DNA of 64,000 nt, taken from Branchiostoma floridae. Lineage: Eukaryota > Chordata > Leptocardii > Amphioxiformes > Branchiostomatidae. Location: positions 1,239,781 to 1,303,780 of the forward strand of contig NC_049986.1 of the NCBI RefSeq assembly GCF_000003815.2. The letters are read 5' to 3'. Shown one piece after another: positions 53,590 through 64,000 of the stretch. Numbering within the stretch: the stretch's first letter is position 1; every line of letters starts with the position of its first letter. Made by a program: the position numbers and the translations under genes. The notes beneath the pieces were generated by a model. That model worked only from the letters and a program-made list of their open reading frames with translations, ran no database searches and was not told the origin of the DNA.

Positions 53590-53963
53590 GAAGAGAGGCA
53601 TACGTCGGCAAAGAAGAAGACACACCGAACGCACTGCTGAAAATACACGTGAACGAAATACAAGTGTTTATCTCATCATTGTTCTCCGATACGTTTTTCA
53701 CAGACCAATCTGAGTATAGTTTAAAAAAAGGGCCATTCCAGACGGGTTGACAGATTACATTACGTGAGGGTATCCAGTGGTGTCTGCTCTTTCCTAAAAC
53801 CAATCTTCCAAGTGTAAAATATGGAATTTTTAGATTGATTCTCAGATAAAAGAACACGACAGTATCCGTTGCTACTTCTCTACAGAGTTTAAAAACGCTC
53901 GAGTAAGAGAGGTCGACTGACGAATCGTTGCCCTGTAAATGGTGTATATAAGAAATAAAAAGA
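53590..53963 (+). repeat. Direct duplicate of 44715-45105, right copy
   Basis: See the left copy. A SINE begins directly after this copy. Confidence 0.65.
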
Positions 53964-53965
53964 GA

Positions 53966-54315
53966 TCGTGTGGCACAGCGACAGCGTGTTTACCTCGGGA
54001 CCGAGAGGTCTCGAATTCGAATCCGGCTGCCATGTCACCGAACATGTGCGTTAGGAAAGAAACTCACTTTACACGACTTTCCTCACTTCAGTCAGGTAAA
54101 AAATGAGTACCTAGTTTCGGCTAGGGCCGTCCCTTGGATAGGACGTTAAATGGAGGTCCCGTGTCTGGTAATAGTCATACACGTAAAAGAACCCGCTGCA
54201 CTTATCGAAAAGAGTAGGGGTCCTCCCGCGGTGTAAGTGGATCATACCATTCCGGATAAATGGGGTAGGGAATTTCCCGAGCAGTATCGTAACCAGTTCT
54301 TCGCCCAATGAGTCA
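53966..54315 (+). mobile_element. tRNA-derived SINE
   Basis: A-box-like tggcacagcgacagcg, then B-box-like gaattcgaatccgg (54014-54027), then a body with cactttacacgactttcctc shared with the minus-strand copy at 515-777 (aaagtcgtgtaaagtg core). The end is not sharply defined. Confidence 0.55.
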
Positions 54316-54680
54316 GTTAGTTGAACTTGCTGAAGCTCGATGTTTCTGACTTAGGAGAAGAGATGCCTCCACCGTGAGCGTAGGTCAGTGCCTAGAAGTG
54401 GTCAATGGCCTTGCACTGAGCAAACTCGTTAAAAACAGGCACTTGCAACTAGCCTTGGCAGTTCAGTTACCAAACGATAGGCTGGAAACAAGGCGTTCTT
54501 ACATTTCTTAAAGTGAGCGTTCGCCGAACTCCACAAAACGGTATAACTACCAACAAGCAACATGTGCAGTAACTATGGCTATGCATTCAGGTGCAAACGT
54601 TTCATATTACGACAGGTCGTTTTTGGTCTGGTTATTTGCACAAGTAGACGAAACACCACGACAAGGCAGTTCCATGTACT

Positions 54681-54813
54681 CTCCAAGCAGAGGTTGGTGG
54701 AGAAGATTGTACCTTTTTTCTCATATCTCCCGTTCTGTCTGTTGATTGGGGTGTCCCGACATATGAGATATGAGAAAAGGGCCATAGTCTTCCCCACCAT
54801 CCTCTGTTTGGAG
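54681..54813. mobile_element. Hairpin MITE
   Basis: Arms of about 49 bases (54681-54730 and 54765-54813): ctccaagcagaggttggtgg inverted as ccaccatcctctgtttggag, and tttctcatatctc inverted as gagatatgagaaa. Confidence 0.65.
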
Positions 54814-54819
54814 AACAGG

Positions 54820-55094
54820 TTTCATACAGTGTCCCGGTTTCTACTGTTAATAGGTATGTAAAAACGAGCGAGATCTTGTAACGTTTGTTTGTGTTGAAAT
54901 CATATGGATTTATTATGTTGTCCAAAATGGAACTTATGTGGTCCCATTTTATGGTTCAGTACGTACACTATCGTGTTAGCAACCCTGATACTCATTGGCC
55001 CAAACCGTGATGATGAATACTAGAAACATCTAAATAAGGAAAACGTCCGTATACTGCGATGTCTTTCTGTCAGTCAGGGTACATACTGGTGCGT
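54820..55094. other. Noncoding, nothing recognised
   Basis: No open frame or repeat assigned. Confidence 0.3.
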
Positions 55095-56015
55095 CATTGA
55101 GATATAGAGACATACCAGTCCAACCATACTTTTGAGTCATGTTGCCTTTTATTGAAGACATGTTAGTTATTCCGTTGATAATATAGCACATATTCATGTC
55201 ACATGTTCTATTACAGCTAAGTTATCATATTGACAGAGATGAGTTCACGTTAAAATTACGTCATATTTACGAAAAAAATCTCTAGAGAAATTCCAGTTGT
55301 CAGGATGTCGAACAGACAGGAGGTGTCGTGTTTAGGTACTGATTAACGGTCTCAATGGCACATCTCGTGTACACGTAAACTAAATATATCTATCTATAAG
55401 CAAGCGAGAAAGAGAGAGATAAAAGCGGTACAATGTAATATAACATTACAATACCAACAACCTTCAGGTTTCAAGGACAATATCTTACAATAAGGTCAAT
55501 TGTATGTCTATACCAGACAAGTCTATACAGTTAATAACTAAACAGTCCCAGGCAATGTACATGTAAATACATTCTGTATGTTAGCCACACTCAAATATCC
55601 TAAAACTTAGGGAGACGCCTACATTCTTCTAACCACCTAACTACGATGACCAGGCGATCTAGTATTCAATACAATGTGAAATAAAGAAGAATGCACACCA
55701 TTTTCAATGGTTCATTTGGCGGCAATCTTCCCCATGCATGTCGAAACCATGTGCACCACTATTCCTACATTTCAACAACAAAATTGAAGTTGCAGTCCCA
55801 ACTTCAGTTAGTGTGATCTGAATGCAATCAAATCACGAGTCTTTCTGTCCTTAATTAAATGTCTTTCTAAACAGCCCGCTGTCATCAAATGCTATAATGA
55901 AGCATCGGACTTGCGCCAGTGACTGAAACATACACGCGTAAGAATGTTGGTTCGTGGTCTCTGTTTGTACGTACTTGTTTCTTGCGGCCACCCTCAACGC
56001 AGAACTTGCCTGTAA
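55095..56015 (-). repeat. ZNF3 3' flank, inverted duplicate of 41369-42320
   Basis: See the partner. This copy lacks the LINE, the (TA)n tract and the 62-bp minisatellite. Confidence 0.75.
55148..55153 (-). terminator. Candidate polyadenylation signal of ZNF3
   Basis: AATAAA on the minus strand in a conserved cttcaataaaa context, about 960 bases after the ZNF3 stop. Confidence 0.5.
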
Positions 56016-56112
56016 CTATCATATCGGTAGCTTTAAACATTCATTGCTGTGGGTTCGCATGTGGCTCCGGAGATTGTCTGACTAGCGAAAGCTCTGAGTC
56101 TTACTGCATCCT
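56016..56112 (-). pseudogene. Relic of the last zinc finger of ZNF3
   Basis: Minus strand beyond the ZNF3 stop still reads PYRCKGCSKTQSFR, stop, SDNLRSHMRTHSNE ... KLPI, stop. ZNF2 has the intact counterpart PYQCKECSRSFRTSSNLRRH ending QLPI. A 2-base deletion in the linker (GGTGAAGCCC against GGTGAGAAACCC) causes the early stop, and a TAG inside the finger is further damage. Confidence 0.75.
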
Positions 56113-57015
56113 TTACACCGGTAGGGCTTCACCAGTGTGAGTCCGCATATGGCTCTTCAGTTGACCCAACCTGCTGAACTGTCTGCTGCACTCCTTACAT
56201 CTGTAAGGTTTTTCACCGGTGTGGGTTTTTATATGTGTCTTCAGATTACTCAGCACACTAAAATGTCTGCTGCACTTCTCACATTTGTAAGGTTTCTCAC
56301 CCGTGTGAATCCGCATGTGAATTTTCAGAGAACCGAGGACACTGAACTGTTTGCTGCATTCTTCACACTTATATGGTTTCTCCCCGGTATGAGTCTGCAT
56401 GTGTGTTTTCAGTTTGTCCAGCTGACTGAACTGTCTGCCGCACTCCTCACATTTGTAAGGCTTCTCACCTGTGTGAGTCATTTTATGCTTCTTCAGATTA
56501 CCCTGCTGACTAAACTGTCTGCTGCATTCATCGCACCTATAGGGCTTCTGACTGGTATGAGTTCGCATGTGTCTCTTCAGATTACCAAGCCGACTGAACT
56601 GTTTGCTACATTCTTCGCACCTGTAACGCTTCCCACCGGTATGAGTCCTCATATGACTCTTCATATGGTCAAACTGACTAAACTGTCTGCCGCACTCTTC
56701 ACATTTGTAAGGTTTATCACCGGTGTGAGTCTGCCTGTGCCTCTTTAAATGCCCCTGCTCACTAAACCGTTTGCTACACTTATCACACTTATACGGTCTC
56801 TCTCCAGTGTGGGTTCTCATATGTCTCTTCAGATTACCCAGCACACTAAACCGCCTGCTACACCCCTCACATCTAAATGGTCTCTCGCCAGTGTGAGTAC
56901 GCACGTGTCTCTTCAAGTCATTCAGTTTGTGAAACTCCTTGTCGCACTGGCCACACTTGTGTGTGCGTGGAAGAGGCTCTTCTTGTTTCCGATGAGATAC
57001 AGCCGGGGTCGCCAT
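56113..57015 (-). CDS. C2H2 zinc-finger protein ZNF3 (10 fingers)
   Basis: 300 codons from the ATG at 57015; it follows an acceptor (catccctgcag, AG at 57039-57040) by 23 bases, as in ZNF1 and ZNF2. Leader MATPAVSHRKQEEPLPRTH, then ten well-formed fingers with TGEKPY-type linkers (one TSQKPY, one TGGKRY) and a truncated end GEALPV. All ten keep both Cys and both His. Closest relative in the window is ZNF2; the two are inverted duplicates including the 3' flank. No effector domain visible. Probably a nuclear DNA-binding protein. Confidence 0.85.
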   Translation of the reverse strand: MATPAVSHRKQEEPLPRTHKCGQCDKEFHKLNDLKRHVRTHTGERPFRCEGCSRRFSVLGNLKRHMRTHTGERPYKCDKCSKRFSEQGHLKRHRQTHTGDKPYKCEECGRQFSQFDHMKSHMRTHTGGKRYRCEECSKQFSRLGNLKRHMRTHTSQKPYRCDECSRQFSQQGNLKKHKMTHTGEKPYKCEECGRQFSQLDKLKTHMQTHTGEKPYKCEECSKQFSVLGSLKIHMRIHTGEKPYKCEKCSRHFSVLSNLKTHIKTHTGEKPYRCKECSRQFSRLGQLKSHMRTHTGEALPV

Positions 57016-57440
57016 GTTCGATAGGTCTTGTAGGGTCACTGCAGGGATGAAAATGAATTGAAACATTTAGGAAAAAACAGTTGATTTCTTAAAACATGTA
57101 GTCCACTTAAACGACTCAGTTCTCGAGTACAAGCAACGTTAAGTATTACTAAGTTACTTGATGAAAATTTTTACTGCCTCCTTACAAACGCCAGGATCCG
57201 TATGACAAGCAAAGCGGTCTTGTATGATTGAAAGTTCCTTGCAGTTAGCTTCCTTTGCAGACTTCTAGCAGTGCTGGCTGGGAGTGCAGAGATCTGTCAC
57301 ATTTCCTATCCTAGGCCCTGCCAAACTGTTTGTGGAAACGCAACATTTAAGTTTATGCCAATTGATATGCACGTGGAATGCTGTACAATGATCTTTTCCG
57401 TTTTTTTCCCCAAACTGCTATTTGTGTCTACCCTTTCCGT

Positions 57441-57616
57441 GGATCGGTGGTTCAATAGTAGAAATTGGACAATTAGTCAATAGTACGCTTTGGGATTCAG
57501 CCGACAAGAGAAGTAATTTCCTCACCGCGGGGCCTGGTAGAGGCTACCTCTAGCGGGCCGACTCTCCTAGCGTACTGTTGACTAATTGTCTAATTTCTAC
57601 TATTAGACCACCGACC
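57441..57616. mobile_element. Hairpin MITE
   Basis: Arms of about 48 bases: caatagtagaaattggacaa (57452) inverted as ttgtctaatttctactatt (57586), ending in ggatcggtgg and ccaccgacc. Confidence 0.65.
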
Positions 57617-58167
57617 TCGTAGCCTGGTTGAGGCTAACTTGAATTGTTTTTCATCCAAGACACAAGCCCTTGTCTATTTGAGACGATGACATCTTGTTGC
57701 TTGGTTGGTAGCATATGTCAACACTTTGACCTTTGTACATATGGCATCCGTGGAAGTTAGTCTCCGTGTTTCCAGCAGGTCAGGGCCTACACAGACCAGC
57801 CACTCGGCTCACGGTTGTGCTATTAGGGATAATACGTACGGACCCAAAATGAATATTTACTACGCAAAGGTTGTGGTCAGGTATAACACCCCTACAATGG
57901 GCCAGCATTTCTGAAATCGTGGAATGTGCAAATTTCAATGTGCGAATGCTTACAAGAATAGAGGTTTAGGTACTAAGTTTAATATTAGCCTAACTAGTTT
58001 GACTACTATATATCTGTGCGACGTGATTCAACCTACGCTATATGTGTATATGCTATATAAGTGAGAAAAACACTTTGCATCAGGTTTACAATTACAATTA
58101 CAGATACAGGACTGTGGATACAATGTGTCATGAGTAACCATGTCTAGTTACAAAACAGAGATAGCGG
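57617..58167. other. Noncoding, nothing recognised
   Basis: No gene or repeat assigned. Confidence 0.3.
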
Positions 58168-58410
58168 ATAATCAAAGTATTACACTACAAACTACACAAC
58201 CTTACATGCTACAGAGGGACTATCTAACACGTTAACATACCTGACTCCATAATCAAAGTATTACACTACAAACTACACAACCTTACATGCTACAGAGGGA
58301 CTATCTAACACGTTCACATACCTGACTCCATAATCAAAGTATTACACTACAAACTACACAACCTTACATGCTACAGAGGGACTATCTAACACGTTCACAT
58401 ACCTGACACC
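58168..58410. repeat. 81-bp tandem repeat, three units
   Basis: Units start at 58168, 58249 and 58330 and differ at only a few positions, so the amplification is recent. No in-frame coding sense. Confidence 0.92.
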
Positions 58411-58796
58411 AAGGTGTCGAACTGACTGAGCAGACAAGTGCACCTTCCAAGCTTAACTAACATAACAATAGAAGATCTACTTAGCCAATGAGAATTATGC
58501 TCTCATTAGCTTCAACCAATCAGGACTCAACTCTACTAATGTGTGCAAGCCCCACCTCCCGTACGGTCTAACCTATCAATAGCCCAAATTACATACATGT
58601 ACAACAGTCAAAAGTCATGACCGCTTAGCATGTTCAAAATCTCTTGCTAGAGGAGAAGCACCAATAGTATGCAAGAAGAAGTGCCAAGTGCTCATGTCTA
58701 GCGGAACAATAGACATAAAACAAGGATGTCAACAACAACAGCAAAATCTCCGGGGTTAGGCAGTGTCGATTGATTCCCAATAATGTCACAATGGAA

Positions 58797-58831
58797 TGAA
58801 CTCTCGCGAGATATCCACTTGCGTGAGTTCA
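58797..58831. repeat. Hairpin with TCTCGCGAGA palindrome, copy 1
   Basis: tgaactctcgcgag, 7-base loop, cttgcgtgagttca. It sits in a segment (58771-58842) repeated at 59687-59756. Confidence 0.6.
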
Positions 58832-58844
58832 TTACATGTGATAT

Positions 58845-59033
58845 GTAGGGGCATCTTCTCTGGATAGTTTTAAAGAACGCTTGCAGTTAGATGTGCACAA
58901 GTTAGGTGTGACGGATCGTTCAGTGTAATATAACCAGCTGCTGCCGCGCCGCGTGCCTGCGAAGCTGGTGTGTTACGCCGAATGGCGGTTATACCGGCTA
59001 TATAGATACAGATACAGATACAGATACAGATAT
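58845..59033 (+). mobile_element. LINE 3' end with (GATACA)n tail
   Basis: The frame SSLDSFKERLQLDVHKLGV and stop looks like a LINE ORF2 C-terminus, followed by a GC-rich tail (cgaagctggtgtgttacgcc, gaatggcggttata) and repeated gataca units (59005-59031). Confidence 0.55.
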
Positions 59034-59190
59034 AACTCCCTTAATCTCCAAGCAGATCCTACGGTGCCATAAGATAGTATCAAAGCAGGCCAAGGATTGT
59101 AGCCGGACAAGGGAGTCAAACGGGCACCTACGGGAAGTTTGATACTATACATTACGCACCGTGGATCTGGTTCGAGATTATAACTCCCTC
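59032..59190. mobile_element. Hairpin MITE
   Basis: Arms 59032-59084 and 59139-59190: taactccctta ... cagatcctacggtgc ... gatagtatcaaa inverted as tttgatactata ... gcaccgtggatctgg ... ataactccct. It abuts the LINE tail. Confidence 0.6.
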
Positions 59191-59212
59191 TCATTCACAA
59201 GTTAATCATGAG

Positions 59213-59467
59213 AAGCACGTCACCGGAACGTACTGCGCCTGCGCGAACCCTGGTGGTTTGGGGCTTGGTTTGGTCAACGTTGCATTGAAATACCGCTTGT
59301 TGCACAGTATATGTTAGAGACATGGTTTCATGTAAAACGTACACGGGATTTTACCCTTATATACGCACGTACTTTCTTAAATGCGGCCCTTTAGTAAACC
59401 GGGGGTTTAGCAAGGTTAAGCATGTCTATACTTTTCGCGCAGGCGCAGTACGTTCCGGTGACGTGCT
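59213..59467. mobile_element. 255-bp MITE with 33-bp inverted ends and 8-bp target duplication
   Basis: Ends agcacgtcaccggaacgtac followed by tgcgcctgcgcgaa, exactly inverted at 59434-59467. Flanked by atcatgag at 59205-59212 and 59468-59475. An 8-bp duplication points to hAT or P type transposases. No coding content. Confidence 0.8.
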
Positions 59468-59710
59468 ATCATGAGCCACACGAGCAGGACTTTGCCTTGC
59501 CGAGCCCCTGAAGCGCTATACCCTATACCCGCCATGTGCAAGCCGGTGACATTTTACACTTCGGGGAACGTTTTTGGAAACGTATCTTGCCGGCATCAAA
59601 AGACAGAGTAGTTTCCTATGGATATAGTGTCAGTAGTCTAGAAGGTACGCAGTACTGCGTAGCCGCTTTTTGGCGTGTTCTGCAAGATTCCCAATAATAT
59701 CACAATGGAA

Positions 59711-59745
59711 TGAACTCTCGCGAGATCTCCACTCGCGTGAGTTCA
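59711..59745. repeat. Hairpin with TCTCGCGAGA palindrome, copy 2
   Basis: tgaactctcgcgag, 7-base loop, ctcgcgtgagttca; more symmetrical than copy 1. Confidence 0.6.
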
Positions 59746-59796
59746 TGACATGTGATATAGAGCAGTGAGCACCAATCAGTCTTCCCTATCCTTATG

Positions 59797-60268
59797 AGGT
59801 AGCAGAACACAGTTTTTCGCCTATGGGGATTTCTATAGTTAAGGACCCCAAAGTGAGGTGGTTCGACGACTAAAAAAATATACCAGGGTGCCAAAGTAAT
59901 GAGCAAGAATTCAATATGTTGGAGTTCAGGGTAGAATCTACAAAATATGTGAAAATGAGCATAAGTTTGCCTGCTCGTTTTCCCAGAAAGAACACTTTGA
60001 AATGACCCCCAGCGGAGGTCACCATACTGCAGCCGACACACGGAAGTAGCGGGAACCGGATTCGTCCGCGAAATTCTACCCAGCCAAACAAACATCGTAA
60101 CCCAACTCATATGGCCTCAAAACTTACATATTTCTCTACTATCCACCACAGTTTCCGACTCGCTGACGTGCACAGAAAAATTTCTATGGCTTTTCAAGAA
60201 CTGCGAAGCCCTATTTTGTGCCCGACCTACTTCTGTCCACGGGGGTCGCCCATAAATACTGTGTTATG
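59797..60268 (+). repeat. Direct duplicate, long copy
   Basis: 59797-59953 and 60185-60268 match 60783-60939 and 60940-61026 almost base for base (aggtagcagaacacagtttt ... ; ggcttttcaagaactgcga ...). Confidence 0.75.
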
Positions 60269-60782
60269 CGACCTTAAGCAAACTTAACCTTGGATTTTTT
60301 TTTCGCTCATACAATAAAACTAGTCAAGATACAAAGCCCTACCAAATTTTAGAACAGAAATCCAAATGGTTCCTGAGATATGGCCAACTTTGCACTTCGA
60401 CGCCTAGCACAGGTGTCGGCCCCGTACAAGGGCTATCTGAGGGACCGCTAATTGGTCTCATTATCTCAACAAATCTAATATTCTGGCTGACTTTTTCTTC
60501 TACAATGTGCTTGCCAGACCTTATTCTAACGTTCTGAGTGATTGGGGTTGGGGTTTAGTCTTTTTTTCGGCGAAAAAAAGGGGGGGGGGGTAGAGCGGGT
60601 ATTGGCTCACACTAAGTCCTATACTTAAGCATAGGGCGCGGTCATGGCGGCCGTTGCCATGGTAACGACGGGTCTGACGGTAACAAAAAATGTTACAGTT
60701 CAAGTTAGCCGACATCAGTACCTAACATATCAGTCAAATTCAACGCTATTGTCCGTCCCTGGGGAATCCCCATTTTGGTTAA

Positions 60783-61026
60783 AGGTAGCAGAACACAGTT
60801 TTTCGCCTATGGGGATTTCTATAGTTAAGGACCCCAAAGTGAGGTGGTTCGACGACTAAAAAAATATACCAGGGTGCAAAAGTAATGAACAAGAATTCAA
60901 TATGTTGGAGTTCAGGGTAGAATCTACAAAATATGTGAAAATGGCTTTTCAAGAACTGCGACGCCCTATTTTGTGCCCGACCTACTTCTGTCCACGGGGG
61001 TCGCCCATAAATACTGTGTTACGCGA
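60783..61026 (+). repeat. Direct duplicate, short copy with internal deletion
   Basis: Compared with the long copy about 230 bases (59954-60184) are missing and both sides are joined directly. Confidence 0.75.
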
Positions 61027-61034
61027 CCATAATA

Positions 61035-61427
61035 CACCTTTCTCACGCGGCGGCCATGATAGATCTAAAACGAGTTCAATGTGGCAAACAAAAGGCTGTC
61101 CATCATAATTAGCAGTTCGACCAATGGTAGCCTGCCAATTAGGAAAACGACCAATAAGTGAATGGCTGCAAATTCGTTAAAAATTTGCATTATTATGTTT
61201 TTATTTTGCATCTCTTAAGGGACTATGGGGTCAGTGTACACTACTCTAAATTGCTACATTTTTCGGTGCATAACACCTCTTGTAATATTTATTATTCTAT
61301 CTTATATCTTGAAAATTTGTGTGGTTTGGGGGAAAACTAAATGGGACCAGATTTTAGAAATAAGTTTTGTCTGTTTGCCTCATTGACCTCTTCTTCGATC
61401 TATCATGGCCGCCGCGTGAGAAAGGTG
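61035..61427. mobile_element. 393-bp MITE with TA target site
   Basis: Inverted ends cacctttctcacgcggcggc then catgatagatc, mirrored at the right end; flanked by TA on both sides (61033-61034, 61428-61429), as for Tc1/mariner type elements. Confidence 0.7.
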
Positions 61428-61439
61428 TATACATTTAAT

Positions 61440-61690
61440 GGCAAAAAGAAGCTGTCAAAAGTCACCTACCTGACGTTTCGTCCTTGAAAAACTAACATTG
61501 AGAGGGTAGCCCGGCTTCTAAAATGTCCATTCTCAACTTTTCGGAACTTTCTGACCGCTGAAACACATGTGATTTGCATCCAAACGCAATCTGGTGACCT
61601 TTGACCCCATCTGGCACTACAATGACAGCTACAAAACAAACTTCTTTCTAGTGTTCCAGGCACCCAAAACAGGCTTAAAAGTCTAGTTTT
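61440..61690 (-). repeat. Third copy of part of the ZNF palindrome arm
   Basis: Minus strand matches 31085-31170 of the left arm: aatgttagtttttca ... cag|gtaggtgacttttga, and plus-strand gtgacctttgacccc. It is separate from any zinc-finger gene in the window. Confidence 0.45.
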
Positions 61691-61699
61691 TCGACATAA

Positions 61700-62692
61700 T
61701 AAAAAACCTACAACCCTTACCTGTAGAATACAGCTTCAATATCCAAACATTTCCAAAGAAAAACACATCTTCTGTTACTTTTAAAAATCAATTTAGGGTC
61801 ACTGCCCTATAACGCCCTCTATTCACAAGTGAATTCATGAGCCGGGCGGGGGGACACAGCCTAGCAAGAGTAGACTAATCTACAGTTCACGGTCACGAAG
61901 GAACTGTAGGTTTCTAGTGTAGCCGCTTTTCACTAAAGGAATATCTCCGATCTGTGTGGATTATCCAAAGCCCCGAAGTGATACGCAACTGTATAGTTTG
62001 GTATAAACGGTCAAGGATTGCTAGGCAGGGCTTTACATATCATAGTTAGCATCTGCAATACTTTCCTGTTTAGGCATGCTTAACTGCCACCGAAGTAGTT
62101 TGTAGTGTCATTGTATTTCCGACAAGCATATGAAATGCGCCCAAAGAGTGTATTGCTCCTCGATCCTCATGTGGTACAACAGTCGGAATAAAACCTGGAG
62201 TCAGTTCAACTGTAGATGTCTTTTCTGTGTTATACCGGAACAACAGGGCACAACCCATGATATAAAGTTTCGGGGCAATTGTCACCTTTTCTGCTAAAAA
62301 AGACCCTGTTAGATGGAAGTTAGGAAGGGGAGCATGGGAACGTTCAGTCAGAAATTTTCAGCCCACTCACCCACCCACCCCTAATTAAGTTACGGGTAAG
62401 CATGGAATCTCGGATATCCACGGTGCCTCGGTCTTCTCACCCCAGTCCTTAACTCTCCACTGAGGCAACGTGAGTGGGAATATATTCCTTTTTTTTCTGA
62501 CTATAAGAAAACAGACTTTTCCACGATTTAAGAAATATTTTTTCTTACTGAATTTTCTAGAAGCAAGACTATTTTTCTTACGGGTATCTCATAAAGTTCC
62601 ACTAGAATGTTAGTCTTACAGTAAGATTCTTTTATAAATTTTCTTATGCCTATTCTTTTACTAAATATATAACATACATTCGCATAATTCCA
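61700..62692. other. Noncoding, nothing recognised
   Basis: No gene or repeat assigned. Confidence 0.3.
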
Positions 62693-62877
62693 CCAGGGGC
62701 CATTATACCGCCATCTCAAAAAACGTTGTTATAGAGGCCTTCTCAAGATTGTCACCTAAGCATCTGATTTGTATTACATTTAGGATATCTAACATTTGGT
62801 ATTCAAGACAATCTTGGGAAGACCTCTATACTAGCGTTTTTTTGCGTGGCGGCATTATGGCACCTGGTGGAATTATG
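62693..62877. mobile_element. 185-bp hairpin MITE
   Basis: Arms of about 65 bases: cataattccaccagg mirrored as cctggtggaattatg, and agaggcc...caagattgtc mirrored as gacaatcttg...gacctct. Confidence 0.7.
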
Positions 62878-63189
62878 ATAGTCGATGTTACATATTGTCA
62901 TTTGAAGCCTAGTTTTCAACAATCCTTTTTCTAACATGAAGATCAGAATTTTTTGTGCCTGTCTTTTTCAGTCTATCCAGCTATCCGCCGGCCGGACAGT
63001 TCTGTCCAATGCCAATTACTAGTAACTTCTACTATAGCCATAGGCTTTCATTCCTAACTTGGCTAAAGTCCCCTATTTAATACTACATAGTATTTGGACA
63101 GGCAGGAGTCATATAGACACTAATCTAAAGTGACCAATTTACACTTCATAAATGGTACGGGCCACTACGATTACGGTGAATTAAATTTT

Positions 63190-63255
63190 GTTTGTACCTG
63201 CAATTGGCCCTCGGGCAAGAACTTTGACTTGCAATAAACATTCTTTTTCATAAAT
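63190..63255 (+). mobile_element. LINE 3' tail fragment
   Basis: gtacctgcaattggccctcg followed by ggcaagaactttgacttgcaataaac; resembles 25316-25370. Confidence 0.35.
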
Positions 63256-64000
63256 AGCTCGCTACGTCTCACGGAAAAAGGCATACAAAGTGAAACCCTC
63301 TCTTATGGGTGTTTTTGAGGTTATCTATTCGTCTTTCTTGTGTTCCTTGTTTTTCTCTTTTTGCCTTCCCCCTATCAAGGAGAAATACAATATATGACCA
63401 ATGAGGTTATTCAGAGATAACCTCCTTGGTATGGCCGACCCAACACGTATACCCGAATTCCTTTGTTCGAGAATGTTTTGTCGAGTCAAAAGGTCAATGG
63501 AAGAAGAGCCTATTGCATATTTCAGACAATGGCTTCTTGTTGCTTGGTAGCATAGGGATACTCTCCAAGCAGACGTTAGGCTCTGGTTGTTTTTGACGTT
63601 ATTTAAACGAGTTTTATCGGGCTTTCTTTTTTGCACCGTTTTTTTAGATGTCTCGCGGCCTATATAAACCCTACATGGTCCTACATTGTCAGCATGTGTG
63701 CCATCCTCCATAGTAACCGATGGCTTAATCTTTTTGCTTGTAAACCAAGGCACCCAAGATACTACATGGAATGTACGGATAGTTTAATCTCCCCGGGGTG
63801 AGTCACACACTAGTTTTTGCCCTTTGGATACTGACGGTACGCCAGATACGTTCTGCTCGGATGTAGATAGTTTTCTCACTTTCTACCGGTCAGTGATTTT
63901 CAAACGTCGACACTATATTATATAAACATCGTGTCGAGGCAAATACACACCGTTTCCCTTTGTTAGCCTCTAGCCATAAGTCATAGAAAATACAAGAAAT
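63256..64000. other. Window end, nothing recognised
   Basis: A 142-codon minus-strand open frame (63325-63753) has no recognisable domain and a basic, low-complexity start; I do not call it a gene. Confidence 0.3.

Noticed and set aside
56137-57024. Plus-strand frames opposite ZNF3, and likewise opposite ZNF1
   Set aside because: Antisense shadows of zinc-finger linkers with repetitive MSPH/TELFA patterns.
63325-63753. 142-codon minus-strand open frame
   Set aside because: No domain, signal or splice context; composition like its surroundings.

Overview
The window looks like invertebrate deuterostome genomic DNA, most likely a cephalochordate (amphioxus, Branchiostoma). Reasons: spliceosomal introns with GT/AG sites, a type II transmembrane C-type lectin gene with a Thr/Ser stalk, two leucine-rich-repeat (LRR) receptors with Tyr-rich repeated tails, three C2H2 zinc-finger genes on single coding exons, and very dense LINE, SINE and MITE remnants. 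The organism is inferred from gene style; I could not run a search. Two assembly gaps (N) lie at 27214-27313 and 43947-44420.

Layout. 1-14.3 kb (+): a C-type lectin gene with a transmembrane exon, a phase-adapter exon, six duplicated 60-nt phase-1/1 stalk exons and three lectin-domain exons. Its introns hold a SINE, an RTE-like LINE with a twin-priming style 5' inversion, a LINE 3' end, two copies of a 160-bp-period repeat and a dead duplicate of the first lectin-domain exon. 14.3-20.5 kb: no confident gene; a Penelope-like remnant between inverted arms, a tandem duplication and one possible first exon. 20.5-23.9 kb (-): an LRR receptor whose tail carries YxEI and RPLPxLP motifs and then a 28-residue tandem repeat. 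24-29.4 kb: minisatellites, a LINE relic, an unidentified exon at a gap, a MITE and an EGF/tyrosine-kinase pseudogene. 29.4-38 kb: two divergent zinc-finger genes (ZNF1 -, ZNF2 +) separated by a large imperfect palindrome. 38-41.4 kb: a LINE with an open 987-codon endonuclease/reverse-transcriptase frame, inserted just after the ZNF2 stop. 45.6-47.6 kb (+): a second LRR receptor whose tail is a ten-fold 29-residue YENP repeat and whose frame is broken twice. 55-57 kb (-): ZNF3, an inverted duplicate of ZNF2 together with its 3' flank, having lost its last finger. 57-64 kb: a MITE- and minisatellite-rich stretch with no convincing gene.

How it fits together. The lectin and both LRR proteins look like cell-surface recognition proteins that have diversified by short in-frame tandem duplication, in the ectodomain stalk of the lectin and in the cytoplasmic tails of the LRR receptors. 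The zinc-finger genes have spread by inverted segmental duplication. Comparison of the duplicated arms gives empty sites for two transposon insertions, so the order of events can be read directly: duplication first, then LINE and MITE insertion.
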